A stretch of 64,000 nt of DNA, from NCBI RefSeq assembly GCF_008710135.1, contig NZ_VYKK01000001.1, positions 1 through 64,000 on the forward strand, given 5' to 3'. The notes under the pieces were generated by a model. The model did not search any database. It saw only the letters and a list, made by a program, of their open reading frames with translations, and was not told the origin of the DNA. Both the position numbers and the translations under genes were made by a program. Shown in pieces: positions 35,178 through 44,765 of this stretch (position 1 is its first letter; each line of letters opens with the position of its first letter). The stretch comes from Paenibacillus spiritus. Its GTDB lineage: Bacteria > Bacillota > Bacilli > Paenibacillales > Paenibacillaceae.

Positions 35178-35930
35178 CTACTTCCCTCCCTGGACCAGCT
35201 CGTAGAACAACTGCTCCAGCGGAAGACCCGGCCGTCCGGCGGCGGCCGTCATTTCGTCCAGCGTTCCCTGGGCGACCACCTTGCCCTGGTGAAGCACGAT
35301 GAAGCGGTCGCAGTAGTTCTCAATCGTCGAAAGAATATGCGAGCTCAGCAGAATCGAAGCTCCCTCCCGCCGCAGCTCCTGCATGAAGTCCAGCAGGGAG
35401 CGGATGCCAAGCGGGTCCAGACCCAGGAAAGGCTCGTCGATGACATAGAGCGACGGTCTGGCGACGAACGCGCACATGATCATTACTTTCTGCTTCATGC
35501 CTTTGGACAGATGGCCGGACAGCGTATCCAGCTTCTCTTCCATTCGGAACAGCGAAGCCAGCCGGGCGCTCCGGGCCTCGTAATCGGCGCGGTCCACCCC
35601 GTAGGAGCGGGCTGTGAATTCCACATGCTCGCGGACGGTCATCTCGTCGTACAGCAGCGGGGCCTCCGGTACGAAGGACAGCGCGGCATGGTAGCGCTCC
35701 GGGTCCTTGTCCCGGGTGACGCCGTCTACGGCGATGCCGCCCTTATGCGGCGTCATCAGGCCGAGAATATGCTTCATCGTCGTGCTCTTGCCCGCCCCGT
35801 TCAGGCCGATGAGGCCGACCATTTCGCCCCGGCCGACGCTGAGCGAAATATCATGCAGCACCGGCTTGTTGAGGCTGTAGCCGCCGGTCAATCCCTGAAT
35901 CTCCAGTACGTTCGCGGCAGCTGCGCTCAT
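35178..35930 (-). CDS. ecsA: ABC transporter ATP-binding protein EcsA
   Basis: This 250-residue nucleotide-binding subunit has Walker A (GLNGAGKST, around residues 41-49), a signature region LSKGMKQKVMI, Walker B with catalytic Glu (LYVIDEPFLGLDP) and the switch His (LLSSHIL). It pairs with the EcsB permease directly downstream. Its ATG overlaps the stop of the upstream DEAD-box helicase gene by 4 bases (ATGA), so all three genes form one coupled operon, which is unusual for ecs. Confidence 0.93.
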   Translation of the reverse strand: MSAAAANVLEIQGLTGGYSLNKPVLHDISLSVGRGEMVGLIGLNGAGKSTTMKHILGLMTPHKGGIAVDGVTRDKDPERYHAALSFVPEAPLLYDEMTVREHVEFTARSYGVDRADYEARSARLASLFRMEEKLDTLSGHLSKGMKQKVMIMCAFVARPSLYVIDEPFLGLDPLGIRSLLDFMQELRREGASILLSSHILSTIENYCDRFIVLHQGKVVAQGTLDEMTAAAGRPGLPLEQLFYELVQGGK

Positions 35931-37426
35931 TGGCCGTCACCCCGCGGTCCCTTGTCCTTGAGCCAGCGGGGCGCGCCCTTGCTCTTGCGGTCGCGCTCCC
36001 GCTCGCTGCGGCCCCGTCCTCCCGGGCCGCTGCTGGCACCCGCCGCCGGGCGCGCTGCGCCGTCCCGGCGTCCTTCCCCGCCCGCTTCGCCCGGGCGGGG
36101 CGCTGCCGTGCGGGCGCTCTTCTCCGCGCCCGCCTTCTCTCCGGCCGCCGGCCGGCCGGAGACGGATGCCCGCGGCTTCTGCGCGGGCACAGCGGCGGAT
36201 GCCCGCGGCTTATGCGCGGGCACAGCGCCTGCGCGCGCGGACGCCTCGCCGCGCGGCTTCTGGCGCGGCCCTGCTCCGCCGCGCACGCTGTCCGGCGGCA
36301 GCACCTGGCCGCCGTAGAGTACCCGTTCGCTGAGCTCGATCCCCAGCTCGCGGGCGAATTTGCGCATGATGAACGTCTCGGGCGCCGTCACAATGGACAG
36401 CGAGACGCCGCTCTTGCCCATCCGTCCGGTCCGGCCCGCCCGGTGCACATAGTGCTCCGAGTCGAACGCCGGGTCGAAGCTGACCACGAGGTTCAAATTC
36501 TCGATATCCAGTCCCCGGGCGGCCACGTCGCTGGCGACAAGCACCCGGAAGCGGCCTTCGCGGAACCGGTTCAGCACATGGCTGCGCGTCACCTTGTCCG
36601 TCTCGCCGTAGAGCGCAGCCGCGCTTAGCCCCAGATGATTCAGCTTCGCTTCGACATCCGCAATATGGGCCGTATCGTTCACGAACACGATCGTCCGCGG
36701 AGAGTTGTAGTGCCGGATGGCGCGGCGCAGCGTGTCGATCTTGTTCCGCTCTTCGGCAACGACATAGAGATGCTCCAGCCCCCGCGCCGTCGTCCGTTCC
36801 GGCTCGATGCCAATCTCGACCGGATCTTTCATCTCCCGGGCGGCCAGTGCGCGCGTCGCCGGTCCGATTGTGGCGGACAGCATGACGAGCTGGCGGCTGC
36901 GCAGCGCGCTGCCGACAATCTTCTTCACGTCGCCCTCGCCGCCAAGCTGGAACATCTGGTCCGCCTCGTCGATTACGATGGTGCGGATCTCGTGCATCTT
37001 CAGCTTGCGCAGACTGATCAGCTCCAGCACGCGTCCCGGCGTACCGACGACAAGCTGGGGATGCTCGCGCAGCTTCTCGATCTGCCGCTTGATCGCCGCG
37101 CCGCCGATCAGGCCCATTACGCCGATGCCCCGCTGGGCGCCGTAACGCTCCGCCTCGCGCACGATCTGCATCGCCAGCTCCTGCGTAGGCGCCAGGATCA
37201 GCTTCTGCGCCGCACGCCGGGAAGGGTCAATGCCCTGAAGAAGCGGCAGCAGGTAGGCCAGCGTCTTGCCGGTCCCGGTCTGGGACGCAGCCAGCACATC
37301 CCGGCCCTCCAGCAGCGGCGGAATCGTCTCCTGCTGAACCGGCGAAGGCTCGGTAATGCCGAATTCGGCCAATCTTGCTTCCAGGTCTTCCTGAATGCCG
37401 ATCGCCGCAAATGAAGCTTTTTCCAT
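35927..37426 (-). CDS. DEAD-box RNA helicase with disordered basic tail
   Basis: This 499-residue helicase has Q motif ITEPSPVQQ, Walker A SQTGTGKT (49-55), PTQELA, TPGR, DEAD (153-156), SAT, RGLD and HRAGRTGR, so both RecA-like domains are complete. From about residue 385 the sequence becomes low-complexity Arg/Ala/Pro/Gly, with short imperfect repeats (PAHKPRASA, PAQKPRASV) ending in a Lys/Arg-rich stretch; such tails bind structured RNA. The ATG at 37426 was chosen because aaggatg precedes it at proper distance; an ATG at 37438 is possible. Likely roles are RNA unwinding in ribosome assembly or cold adaptation. It is the first gene of the helicase-ecsA-ecsB operon. Confidence 0.93.
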   Translation of the reverse strand: MEKASFAAIGIQEDLEARLAEFGITEPSPVQQETIPPLLEGRDVLAASQTGTGKTLAYLLPLLQGIDPSRRAAQKLILAPTQELAMQIVREAERYGAQRGIGVMGLIGGAAIKRQIEKLREHPQLVVGTPGRVLELISLRKLKMHEIRTIVIDEADQMFQLGGEGDVKKIVGSALRSRQLVMLSATIGPATRALAAREMKDPVEIGIEPERTTARGLEHLYVVAEERNKIDTLRRAIRHYNSPRTIVFVNDTAHIADVEAKLNHLGLSAAALYGETDKVTRSHVLNRFREGRFRVLVASDVAARGLDIENLNLVVSFDPAFDSEHYVHRAGRTGRMGKSGVSLSIVTAPETFIMRKFARELGIELSERVLYGGQVLPPDSVRGGAGPRQKPRGEASARAGAVPAHKPRASAAVPAQKPRASVSGRPAAGEKAGAEKSARTAAPRPGEAGGEGRRDGAARPAAGASSGPGGRGRSERERDRKSKGAPRWLKDKGPRGDGQ

Positions 37427-37557
37427 AGGGATATTCATCCTTTTCGCTTGTATGATCTCTTCATTATATGCCAAAAAAGGCCGCTCCACCAACTGGAGGG
37501 CCCTGCGCGCCAATTCTCTCGGCTATAGAGAAGCCGCACTTGCCGCCGAACCGGAAA

Positions 37558-38334
37558 TCACTTCCGGCTCATGCTCTTATAGGTCAGCCGGTCGGCCAGA
37601 CGGGGAACCATACCGTACGCCCGGATGGCCCAGGCCGCCCAGCGGGGGAGATCGACTTCTTCCCGGCCGCTCTCCATGACGCCGACAATCTTCTTCGCCA
37701 CATACGACGGCTTCATAATCATGCCGCCGAGATTCTTGACATAGGTCCCGTCCGGGTCGGCGATGTCGAAGAACTCGGTATCAATCGGCCCGGGGTTCAC
37801 AGCCGATACGGTAACTCCGCTGCCGCGCAGCTCCTGGCGCAGCGCGTTGGTGAAGCCCAGCACCGCATGCTTGGAGGCCGAATAGGCCGTCGATTTGGCG
37901 GTGGCGATTTTGCCGGCCATGGAAGCGACATTAATAATTCTTCCGGCTCCCTGCTCCAGCATCTTCGGAAGCACAGCCTTGGTACAGCGGACCGTTCCCA
38001 TGTAATTAACGTTCATCATCATCTCGTACTCGTCGATGCCCGTCTCGGGCGTAAGGGCGAACCGGCCAAATCCCGCATTGTTCAGCAGCACATCCACCCG
38101 TCCGTACACGCCAAAGATGCGGGCAAACGTCTCCTCCACCTCGGCGGAGCTGCCCACATCGCAGCGGTACATTCCGTATTCTCCCGGCAGGCTTCCGGCA
38201 ATCGCCTTCAGCTTGTCCTCCGAGCGGGCCACCAGTACCGGGATGGCTCCGCGCTCGGCCGCCATCTGCGCCGACAGCGCTCCGATTCCGCCGGAAGCGC
38301 CGGTCACTACCACAATCTTCCCTTTAAGTTCCAT
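37558..38334 (-). CDS. Short-chain dehydrogenase/reductase
   Basis: This 258-residue classical SDR has TGASGGIG (11-18), NNAGFG, catalytic Ser in NVASMAG, and YSASK (Tyr/Lys). The C-terminus RAYGMVPRLADRLTYKSMSRK is basic and partly hydrophobic, as in the YqjQ/DltE-like group of membrane-associated SDRs. The substrate is unknown. It lies between the helicase operon and cheX, same strand as both, with about 130 bp and 64 bp gaps. Confidence 0.9.
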   Translation of the reverse strand: MELKGKIVVVTGASGGIGALSAQMAAERGAIPVLVARSEDKLKAIAGSLPGEYGMYRCDVGSSAEVEETFARIFGVYGRVDVLLNNAGFGRFALTPETGIDEYEMMMNVNYMGTVRCTKAVLPKMLEQGAGRIINVASMAGKIATAKSTAYSASKHAVLGFTNALRQELRGSGVTVSAVNPGPIDTEFFDIADPDGTYVKNLGGMIMKPSYVAKKIVGVMESGREEVDLPRWAAWAIRAYGMVPRLADRLTYKSMSRK

Positions 38335-38398
38335 AGAAGCTCTCTTCCCAACTCCAATCGCTGGAATTGCGGCCGCCTTCGCCGCTTCTGCTTCTATT

Positions 38399-38857
38399 CT
38401 AAGAGATCATGACCTGAATATCCAGTTCGCCGATGCCGTCCATCAGCAGCGGGATGCTCAGGGCCTTGCGCGGCAGGAACGATACGATATTCTCCGACTT
38501 CATAACCTTCGGCGGCGTAATATCCACCGTCACGCCCTGATTGGACAGGATCGTGCTGGCATTGCCGCTGATCATATTGCCAAGCTCCGAGATCGCGCTC
38601 TGGCTCATCTCGTCCATCTCCGTAATGGTATAGCCGCCCATCATAGCCGAAACCATCCGCAGCGCTACATGCTCTTCCAGTCCAAAGACGATATTGCCGC
38701 TGAGCTGTCCCGTCATGCCAACCTGAATCCATATATGGTTATCGATTACCTCAATATCCTTTATGCCCAGGTTACCAGTGGACGGCGAGACCTGAATTAC
38801 CTGTTCGATCACGGTGCGCGCAGATTCCAGAAACGGATTGATAACTTCTGCTTTCAT
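38399..38857 (-). CDS. cheX: Chemotaxis protein CheX (CheY-P phosphatase family)
   Basis: This 152-residue protein of the CheC/CheX/FliY phosphatase family has the active-site helix SELGNMISGNAST (Glu and Asn spaced as in CheX) around residues 91-103, and a C-terminal strand with IPLLMDGIGELDIQVM. It would dephosphorylate CheY-P and reset flagellar signalling. A sigma-D type promoter lies 75 bp upstream. The start ATG has ggtgaggggg about 11 bases before it. No other che gene is adjacent, but a chemoreceptor gene lies about 2 kb away. Confidence 0.88.
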   Translation of the reverse strand: MKAEVINPFLESARTVIEQVIQVSPSTGNLGIKDIEVIDNHIWIQVGMTGQLSGNIVFGLEEHVALRMVSAMMGGYTITEMDEMSQSAISELGNMISGNASTILSNQGVTVDITPPKVMKSENIVSFLPRKALSIPLLMDGIGELDIQVMIS

Positions 38858-38931
38858 GAAGTGTGTGTCCCCCTCACCGGGCTTTAGTCTTACACCAAAA
38901 GTCCCAATACCATAGATATAGTATACCTAAT

Positions 38932-38959
38932 ATATCGGCACATTCCAGCAAAAGTTAAT
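38932..38959 (-). promoter_or_regulatory. Sigma-D (flagellar) type promoter of cheX
   Basis: Read on the minus strand: TAAC (or TTAA one base earlier), 14-15 bases, then GCCGATAT, a full match to the sigma-D -10 consensus. It is correctly placed for cheX. Confidence 0.6.
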
Positions 38960-39096
38960 AACATTCTCAAGGTTTTCGAGCCCGGATTTGCCGCCCGCAT
39001 TGCCCATCCGGGGGGAATCTCCTATAATTTAATCAAATGCCCGTATACGGCGTAAGATAAGGTACATACAGATACGTGAACCGGAGGGGGGATTCC

Positions 39097-39999
39097 ATGA
39101 ACATCAGCCAGTTGGAGACCTTGATTATGATTTCCAAAACCATGAGCTTCCGCAAGGCCGGAGAGTTGCTTAACCTGACGCAGCCGGCGGTATCGGCCCA
39201 GATCAAGAGCCTTGAGGAAGAATTCAAAACCCAGTTGGTCGACCGGAACCAGCCCGTCACGCTGACCGACCGGGGACAGGTATTTCTCGCCCACGCAGAA
39301 CGGATTGTAGATATCGTGGACGAGCTGAGACAGCGGCTGGCGGACCTTGAGGAGACGCCCCAGGGCCATATTGTTCTCGGGACAACGACCTCCATTGCTA
39401 TCCAGATCCTGCCGCGTATTCTGTCCTATTTCCAAGACCAGTTCCCCCATATCAAGACTTCCATCCAATCCATGTCGTCTTCGCAGATCTACCAGCAGGT
39501 GGAGAACGGAATTGTGGATGTCGGCATCGGCTATCTCATCGGCCAGAACCCGGGCTTCAACACCTCGGTTCTGTATTATGACACGTTCGAGCTTGTGGTA
39601 TCGCCCCGGCATCCGTTGGCTTCCCAGCGGACCGCAGGCGTTGAGGCGCTTGGCCGCACGCCGCTGATTCTGCTCTCCCCCGACACTGTCGGCCGGCGTT
39701 TTGCCGAAGAGGTCTTCGCCCGCCACGGCATCCAGCCCCAAGTGATTATGGAACTGACGAGCAGCGAAGAAGTGAAGCGGATGGTCGAGCTGGATCTGGG
39801 AGCAGCCATTATCTCCAAGCAATCGGTCGCTTCCGAAGTACGCGCCGGGACGCTGCGGATTGTTCCGATTCTGGAACTGGAGGTTACCCATCCCGTCGGA
39901 GTCATCACGAAGGCCGGCAAATACGTCAATTCGGCAATGAGGCAGTTCCTCAGCGATCTCAAGGGCATGCCCGAGGCCCAATTCATCGGTTCTGAATAA
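39097..39999 (+). CDS. LysR-family transcriptional regulator
   Basis: This 300-residue protein has an N-terminal winged helix (MNISQLETLIMISKTMSF, then LNLTQPAVSAQIKSLEEEF) and a C-terminal substrate-binding-like effector domain beginning at GHIVLGTTTSIA. The closest feel is the CysL/CbbR-like group, but the effector is not predictable. ATG 39097 follows ggagggggg; the GTG at 39076 is less likely. The PHP phosphatase gene starts 11 bp after its stop, so they are cotranscribed. Confidence 0.92.
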   Translation: MNISQLETLIMISKTMSFRKAGELLNLTQPAVSAQIKSLEEEFKTQLVDRNQPVTLTDRGQVFLAHAERIVDIVDELRQRLADLEETPQGHIVLGTTTSIAIQILPRILSYFQDQFPHIKTSIQSMSSSQIYQQVENGIVDVGIGYLIGQNPGFNTSVLYYDTFELVVSPRHPLASQRTAGVEALGRTPLILLSPDTVGRRFAEEVFARHGIQPQVIMELTSSEEVKRMVELDLGAAIISKQSVASEVRAGTLRIVPILELEVTHPVGVITKAGKYVNSAMRQFLSDLKGMPEAQFIGSE

Positions 40000-40010
40000 G
40001 GAGTGATTCC

Positions 40011-40823
40011 ATGACCAGCTTTGACCTGCATACCCATCATTCCCGCTGCGGGCACGCCGACGGAAGTATTCGCGACTATGTGGAGGCGGCTATCGCCTCC
40101 GGACTTCAAGTCGTAGGCATTTCGGACCATACGCCCTATTTCGGCAGCAGCGAAGATCAGGCCTTTCCGAACATCGCCATGGCCAAATCGCAGTTCCGGG
40201 AATATGTGGATGAAGTGCTGTCTCTCAAGAAGGAATACGCAGGCGTCATTGACGTTCTGCTCGGCATCGAATCGGATTACTTCCCGGAACACGCTGAGCT
40301 GTACCGGAGCAAGCTGGCCGAGCTTCCCTTTGACTATGTGATCGGCTCCGTGCACAGCGTAGGCGGCGTCAGCATCTTCAACAAAGGACGCTGGAAAGGA
40401 TGCGGCGCTAAGGAGCGAATCGCTGTCAAATCCGAGTACTACCGGCTGATCGCCGAATCGGCGCGCACCGGCATGTTCCAGATTCTCGGACATATTGACG
40501 CCATGAAGGGTAACTTCCCGGCTTTCTCGGACATTCCCGCAAGCGGCGCCATCGACGACTGTCTGCGGACCATCGCCGACTGCGGCACCGCCATCGAGAT
40601 TAACACCTCCGGCGGCACGAAGCTGTGCGGCGGGTGGTATCCGTCCGACGACATTCTGGAGCGGGCGCTGCATTTCGGCGTCCGGGTGACCTTCGGTTCC
40701 GATGCGCATCGGCCGTCGCGGGTGGCGGAGGACCGGGAAGCCGTCGCCGCCAGGCTGAAGGAGATCGGTTTCGGCTCCTGGGTCTACTTCAAGGAACGGC
40801 GGCCGGTTACGGTGCCGCTCTAA
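40011..40823 (+). CDS. PHP-family histidinol-phosphatase-like phosphatase
   Basis: This 270-residue PHP-domain metal-dependent phosphoesterase has metal-binding motifs in the right order: DLHTHHSRCGHADG at the N-terminus, ISDHTPYF, GIESDYF, GSVHSVGG, LGHIDAMK and SDAHRP near the C-terminus. Length and pattern match HisJ/HisK-type histidinol-phosphatases, which carry out the last phosphate removal in histidine synthesis, but no his gene is near and other sugar or nucleotide phosphates are possible. It has aaggag upstream of the ATG and is the second gene of a LysR-phosphatase pair ending at a terminator. Confidence 0.88.
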   Translation: MTSFDLHTHHSRCGHADGSIRDYVEAAIASGLQVVGISDHTPYFGSSEDQAFPNIAMAKSQFREYVDEVLSLKKEYAGVIDVLLGIESDYFPEHAELYRSKLAELPFDYVIGSVHSVGGVSIFNKGRWKGCGAKERIAVKSEYYRLIAESARTGMFQILGHIDAMKGNFPAFSDIPASGAIDDCLRTIADCGTAIEINTSGGTKLCGGWYPSDDILERALHFGVRVTFGSDAHRPSRVAEDREAVAARLKEIGFGSWVYFKERRPVTVPL

Positions 40824-40850
40824 CAGACCGAACTGTCTAACCGCAATTAG

Positions 40851-40887
40851 AGAAGCAGGCTGCCGTCAGCCTGCTTCTTCGTATTTT
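40851..40887 (+). terminator. Terminator of the LysR-phosphatase operon
   Basis: The arms agaagcaggctg / cagcctgcttct are followed by tcgtatttt. Confidence 0.85.
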
Positions 40888-40999
40888 CCGGATTATCCTT
40901 CTTGAATTCCACTTATTTCATCTTCATGGAATCCCTGCCCTGGTCGATATAGTAATAGCAACGGCATCAAGATTCTATGCAGAAGGGTACGGATGCAGC

Positions 41000-42694
41000 A
41001 TGAAGAGGAGTTTTCGGTTCAAAAGCTTAAAGAAAAGGATTTTATTTGGTTTTTCCATCGTTTTGTTCGTTGTGGTTCTTCTGGGCGGCTACAATTATCT
41101 GGCCATCAAGGCTTTGAATGATAAAAATGACGAAGTGGTCGATCATCCGCTGTCTTTGTTGATGATTACCGAGAAAAGCGCGCTGAATATGTCGCAGCGC
41201 ACCTCCCTTGCCCGCGGCTCCGTCCTCTATGAAGATGCCGCGCTCCGGAAGGAACTGGATCAGCTCAGCGCAGAGAATATCAAGCTGGAACAAGAACTGC
41301 TGAAGCTGAACGCTTCGCCGGAAGCCAAGCAGCTGGTGGAGAAGAATGCCGCTTGGGAAAAGGTGCTGGACAGCGTCTTTCAGGCGTTCGACGCCGGTAA
41401 CGAGGCAGAAGCCGAGGAGCTGCTGAAGACGCAATCAAAGCCTCTGGAGATCGAAATTCTGAAGGGTTATACCGATATGGCTGCATTGGCTGAGAGCTCC
41501 ATTTCGGATCAGGTGAACTATATTCAACATTACGGGGATTCTTCCCTTAAGGTGGATATTGGTGTTTCGGTCTTCGTTATCGCCGTTGGGATCTGGGTTG
41601 CTCTCCTGATGGCGAGAAAAATATCCCGTCCTATCATCGCTCTGAAGGACCGGGTCGAAATGATGGCGGCCGGCGATTTCAGCCAACCGGCCCTGCCCGT
41701 AGCGACCGCGGATGAAATCGGACAGCTGGTGACGGCGCTCAACGGGATGAATGAAGGGACGAACGGGCTGCTGAATCGGATTCATACCGTATCCGACACG
41801 GTATGGAACCACAGCGAGCAACTCACGCAGGCGGCCGGGGAAGTCAAGATGGGCACCGGACAAATCGCGGTGACCATGGAGGAGATGGCTACAGCCGCCG
41901 AAACGCAGGCCAACAGCGCAAGCGATTTGTCGGATCTGATGGAAGGCTTCACCGCTACAGTCAACGAAGCGAACGACCGCGGGCAGGAAGTTCATACGTA
42001 TTCGGAGAAAGTGCAGGACCTGACCGAGAAGGGCAGCCTGCTCATGGAATCCTCTTCCCGGCAGATGGCCAACATCCATCATATCGTCCGGGACGCCATG
42101 AACCAGATGGAGCGTCTGGACGCCAAGTCGCAGGAAGTCTCCAAGCTGGTCTCGGTCATTAAGGACATCGCCGAGCAGACCAATCTGCTCGCCTTGAATG
42201 CAGCCATTGAAGCGGCTAGAGCGGGCGATCAGGGACGTGGCTTCGCGGTAGTGGCCGATCAGGTGCGCAAGCTGGCCGAACAGGTGGCCTTCTCTGTGCA
42301 GGACATTACTCAAATCGTGAATCAGATGCAATCCGAATCGGATGCGGCCTCCCGGTCCCTGCTGAGCGGGTATCAGGAAGTGGAACAGGGAACGGCCCAG
42401 ATTCACACCACCGGCGAGACCTTCAACGAAATCAGCGATGCCGTACGCGAAATGGCCGCAGGCATCAGCGGCATCTCCCGGTCCTTGTCCGATGTGACCG
42501 AGAGTACCCGCAAAGTCGGGGGATTCATCGAGGAAATCGCCTCCGTCGCCGAAGAAACGGCGGCCGGCGTGCAGCAGACGGCCGCTTCCGCGGAGCAGGC
42601 AAGCAGCTCTATGGAAGGCGTGGCGGGAAGCTCCGAGCACCTGGCCAAACTTTCGGAAGAGCTTCGGGAGCTGGTCCAGCAGTTCAAAATCTGA
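41000..42694 (+). CDS. Methyl-accepting chemotaxis protein
   Basis: This 564-residue receptor has a membrane helix near residues 13-33, an extracellular four-helix-bundle sensor (about 35-183), a second helix (184-206), a HAMP domain (about 207-262, with [21 protein letters not shown]) and the cytoplasmic signalling hairpin. The conserved tip [18 protein letters not shown] sits near residue 392. The sensor is helical, of the 4HB_MCP class, so the ligand cannot be named. An imperfect sigma-D -10 (gtcgatat, 40943-40950) lies upstream but lacks a clear -35. A terminator follows the stop. Confidence 0.95.
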   Translation: MKRSFRFKSLKKRILFGFSIVLFVVVLLGGYNYLAIKALNDKNDEVVDHPLSLLMITEKSALNMSQRTSLARGSVLYEDAALRKELDQLSAENIKLEQELLKLNASPEAKQLVEKNAAWEKVLDSVFQAFDAGNEAEAEELLKTQSKPLEIEILKGYTDMAALAESSISDQVNYIQHYGDSSLKVDIGVSVFVIAVGIWVALLMARKISRPIIALKDRVEMMAAGDFSQPALPVATADEIGQLVTALNGMNEGTNGLLNRIHTVSDTVWNHSEQLTQAAGEVKMGTGQIAVTMEEMATAAETQANSASDLSDLMEGFTATVNEANDRGQEVHTYSEKVQDLTEKGSLLMESSSRQMANIHHIVRDAMNQMERLDAKSQEVSKLVSVIKDIAEQTNLLALNAAIEAARAGDQGRGFAVVADQVRKLAEQVAFSVQDITQIVNQMQSESDAASRSLLSGYQEVEQGTAQIHTTGETFNEISDAVREMAAGISGISRSLSDVTESTRKVGGFIEEIASVAEETAAGVQQTAASAEQASSSMEGVAGSSEHLAKLSEELRELVQQFKI

Positions 42695-42757
42695 TCGAAA
42701 TGGGATCGAAAATGAATCGAACCGGCCTGGACGGGCGCGTATCGCTATCGTCTGGAG

Positions 42758-42798
42758 ACCCTCAAAGGCGCTTCTGCCCTTGGGGGTTTTCTTGTTTT
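42758..42798 (+). terminator. Terminator of the chemoreceptor gene
   Basis: The arms accctcaaaggc / gcccttgggggt (one mismatch) are followed by tttcttgtttt. Confidence 0.8.
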
Positions 42799-42852
42799 CT
42801 TGTTTTCTTCTTTGTACGGGGAGTGCCCGCCGACTCTGAGCCTTATTTCTGC

Positions 42853-42937
42853 ACAAAAAAAGGAGACCCGTTCTTCCCGGGTCTCAAAGTCATATATTCA
42901 AAAGGGGGTCATGTCTGTATCTTACCCGTTCTCTGTT
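42853..42937. repeat. Two-copy intergenic element, copy A (with minus-strand terminator hairpin)
   Basis: The element has an A-run, hairpin gagacccg/cgggtctc, then aaagt..tatat..aaaagggggtca-tg-ct-ta--ttac. A second copy with the same order lies at 48372-48454. On the minus strand the hairpin followed by seven T works as a terminator for the metallophosphoesterase operon, and the CCCCC block lies 5' of it. On the plus strand agggggtc precedes an ATG opening a 12-codon frame. Confidence 0.6.
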
Positions 42938-42985
42938 AGAGTTCGATAACGGTATGATTTCATTTGTGTAACAAAACGTCACAGG

Positions 42986-43909
42986 CTAGTTCCGCCGCAG
43001 CGTGATGACCGTCAGCTCCGGGCGGCACAGGAACCGAATCGGCATATACGTCTCGCCGAAGCCGCGGTTGACGTACAGCTTCATGCCTCGGCCGCCGATC
43101 TCGTACAGGCCGTCTATGTACTTGAGCGAGCCATCCGGCGTGAAAAGGGCGCCCAGAACCGGAAGCCGAATCTGCCCGCCGTGGCTGTGGCCCGAGAGCT
43201 GAAGCCGTACGGGATAGGCCTGTATCAGATCGGCATAATCCGGCTCGTGCATCAGCAGCAACGTGAATACGTCGTCCGGGATATCGCCGAGCGCCGCCCG
43301 CGGATTCGGCTCGCCGTGCAGTTGGTCTTCCATGCCGGCTACCGCAATCCGGCTGCCGCCAAGCTCGACCATTTCATGTTCGTTGCGAAGCAGCCGGAAT
43401 CCCGCCTGCTTCCACAGCTTGGCGAGCAGCTCGGTATTCTTGTAGTCATGATTGCCGAGAATGGCGAACCGGCCAAGCGGCGCGGTCAGCTCCGCCAAAA
43501 TCGGAACCGATTCCGCCATATCCTCCGCATAGCTGTCTACAATATCGCCGCTGAAGCAGATCAGATCCGGGCGGACGGACTGAATATGATTGACAAGCCG
43601 CCTCGTATCCCCGGCGTCCTTATTAAAGCCGAGATGAATATCGCTGATATGAACAATCCGGACGCCGTCAAAAGAAGCGGGCAGGTCTTTCCACCCCAGC
43701 TCCAGCCTGACGGTCTGAAGCCATCTTGGCTCCCCCTGCCAGGCATAGCCGCCGGTCAGCAGACCGGCTCCGATTACCGTTCCTGCCGTTCGCTTCAGGA
43801 ACTGGCGGCGCGTCATCATACGCCCCCGGACACCCGGGCTTTCTCCTCCGGTTCCCCGGTCCCCGGGGTTGTCTGGTGCGGGAGAATGTCCCGCCGGTTG
43901 GCCCCGCAT
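42986..43909 (-). CDS. Exported metallophosphoesterase with Tat signal (YkuE-like)
   Basis: This protein has 307 residues. After a Gly/Pro-rich N-terminal stretch comes a twin-arginine signal (TRRQFLKRTAGTVIGAGLL), so it is probably exported folded with metals bound. Calcineurin-type metal motifs follow: ISDIHLG, FSGDIVD, LGNHDY and LSGHSHGGQI. The family includes YkuE and YaeI, implicated in envelope or lipid phosphoesters. ATG 43909 has gaggag eight bases upstream. ATGs at 43819/43816 next to the Tat motif would give a conventional-length signal but have a weaker site. It follows a potassium-channel gene by 20 bp. Confidence 0.9.
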   Translation of the reverse strand: MRGQPAGHSPAPDNPGDRGTGGESPGVRGRMMTRRQFLKRTAGTVIGAGLLTGGYAWQGEPRWLQTVRLELGWKDLPASFDGVRIVHISDIHLGFNKDAGDTRRLVNHIQSVRPDLICFSGDIVDSYAEDMAESVPILAELTAPLGRFAILGNHDYKNTELLAKLWKQAGFRLLRNEHEMVELGGSRIAVAGMEDQLHGEPNPRAALGDIPDDVFTLLLMHEPDYADLIQAYPVRLQLSGHSHGGQIRLPVLGALFTPDGSLKYIDGLYEIGGRGMKLYVNRGFGETYMPIRFLCRPELTVITLRRN

Positions 43910-43929
43910 GGGCATCTCTCCTCTTCTGC

Positions 43930-44685
43930 TTAGTCTTTCGGTCTGATTCGGGCCGAAGTCGTCACATTCTTCTCGACCGTCCCCCCGTTGTCCGTCCTGC
44001 CGCCATTCGATTCCCCGCCGCCGCTCTGCCGCCCGGTATCGATACTGACATCGATCTCTGCTTCGACTTCCTCCTCGGGCATATCGCCCAGAATCTTGCG
44101 GAACAAGCCGAGCATGGACAACGCGTAGGCGACCGTAATGAAGCTGAAAGCGATCTGCATAACGACCACCAGACGCGAAGTGCTGTCCACCGCTGCGATG
44201 TCGCCGTATCCAACCGTGGTGAAGGTCGCGACACTGAAATACAGGAACGCAACCAGTTCAGTCAGCAGATCGCTTCCGATGCCGTCTCCATGAAAGGAAG
44301 AGGCTCCGAACAGCTTGTAGATGGAGGTGTATACGACGGTGAAGAAGAGCACGCAGATGATGGCGGCCAGGCTGATCCGCCGCAGCGTGTCCTTGAGTCG
44401 CACCTCCCGGTCGTTCGATTCCTTGATCTCATGAAAGATAAAGATCAAATAGAAGACCACGGAGAACAGGCAGAACAACAGGATAAGCGTTCGCATGCCG
44501 GCATTCCCTGCCGCAAGCCGTTCGAGGCTGATGAGATCCAGCAGATCCTCCACCGAGAACAGCACATACACCAGCAGCGGTACAATCAGAATGCCTTTAT
44601 TCACCCATTTGATCTTCGACCGATAAAACAACACGATCAGCGCTGCAATGGCTGCTGCATTCAGCATCCAGATCCATCCGTCCAT
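43930..44685 (-). CDS. Two-pore-helix type potassium channel protein
   Basis: This 251-residue protein has three N-terminal hydrophobic helices, a charged linker (HEIKESNDREVRLKDTLRR), then the two-helix ion-channel module: helix AAIICVLFFTVVYTSIY, the pore with selectivity filter TVGYGD (about residue 180), and helix VVVMQIAFSFITVAYALSML. The C-terminus is acidic, then Gly/Ser-rich, with no RCK domain, so gating is unknown. ATG 44685 follows caggag; the frame upstream lacks a site. It is first in a two-gene operon with the metallophosphoesterase. Confidence 0.9.
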   Translation of the reverse strand: MDGWIWMLNAAAIAALIVLFYRSKIKWVNKGILIVPLLVYVLFSVEDLLDLISLERLAAGNAGMRTLILLFCLFSVVFYLIFIFHEIKESNDREVRLKDTLRRISLAAIICVLFFTVVYTSIYKLFGASSFHGDGIGSDLLTELVAFLYFSVATFTTVGYGDIAAVDSTSRLVVVMQIAFSFITVAYALSMLGLFRKILGDMPEEEVEAEIDVSIDTGRQSGGGESNGGRTDNGGTVEKNVTTSARIRPKD

Positions 44686-44765
44686 TATCGACGCTCCTGT
44701 CCCTGACTTGAGGATGCGGCGGCTACGGCGCATCCGTTAAGGGTAAGTTCTTCCGGCGCTTGCGC

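Noticed and set aside
40943-40950. gtcgatat as a sigma-D -10 for the chemoreceptor gene
   Set aside because: One mismatch and no TAAA-like box at the right distance; not enough to call a promoter.
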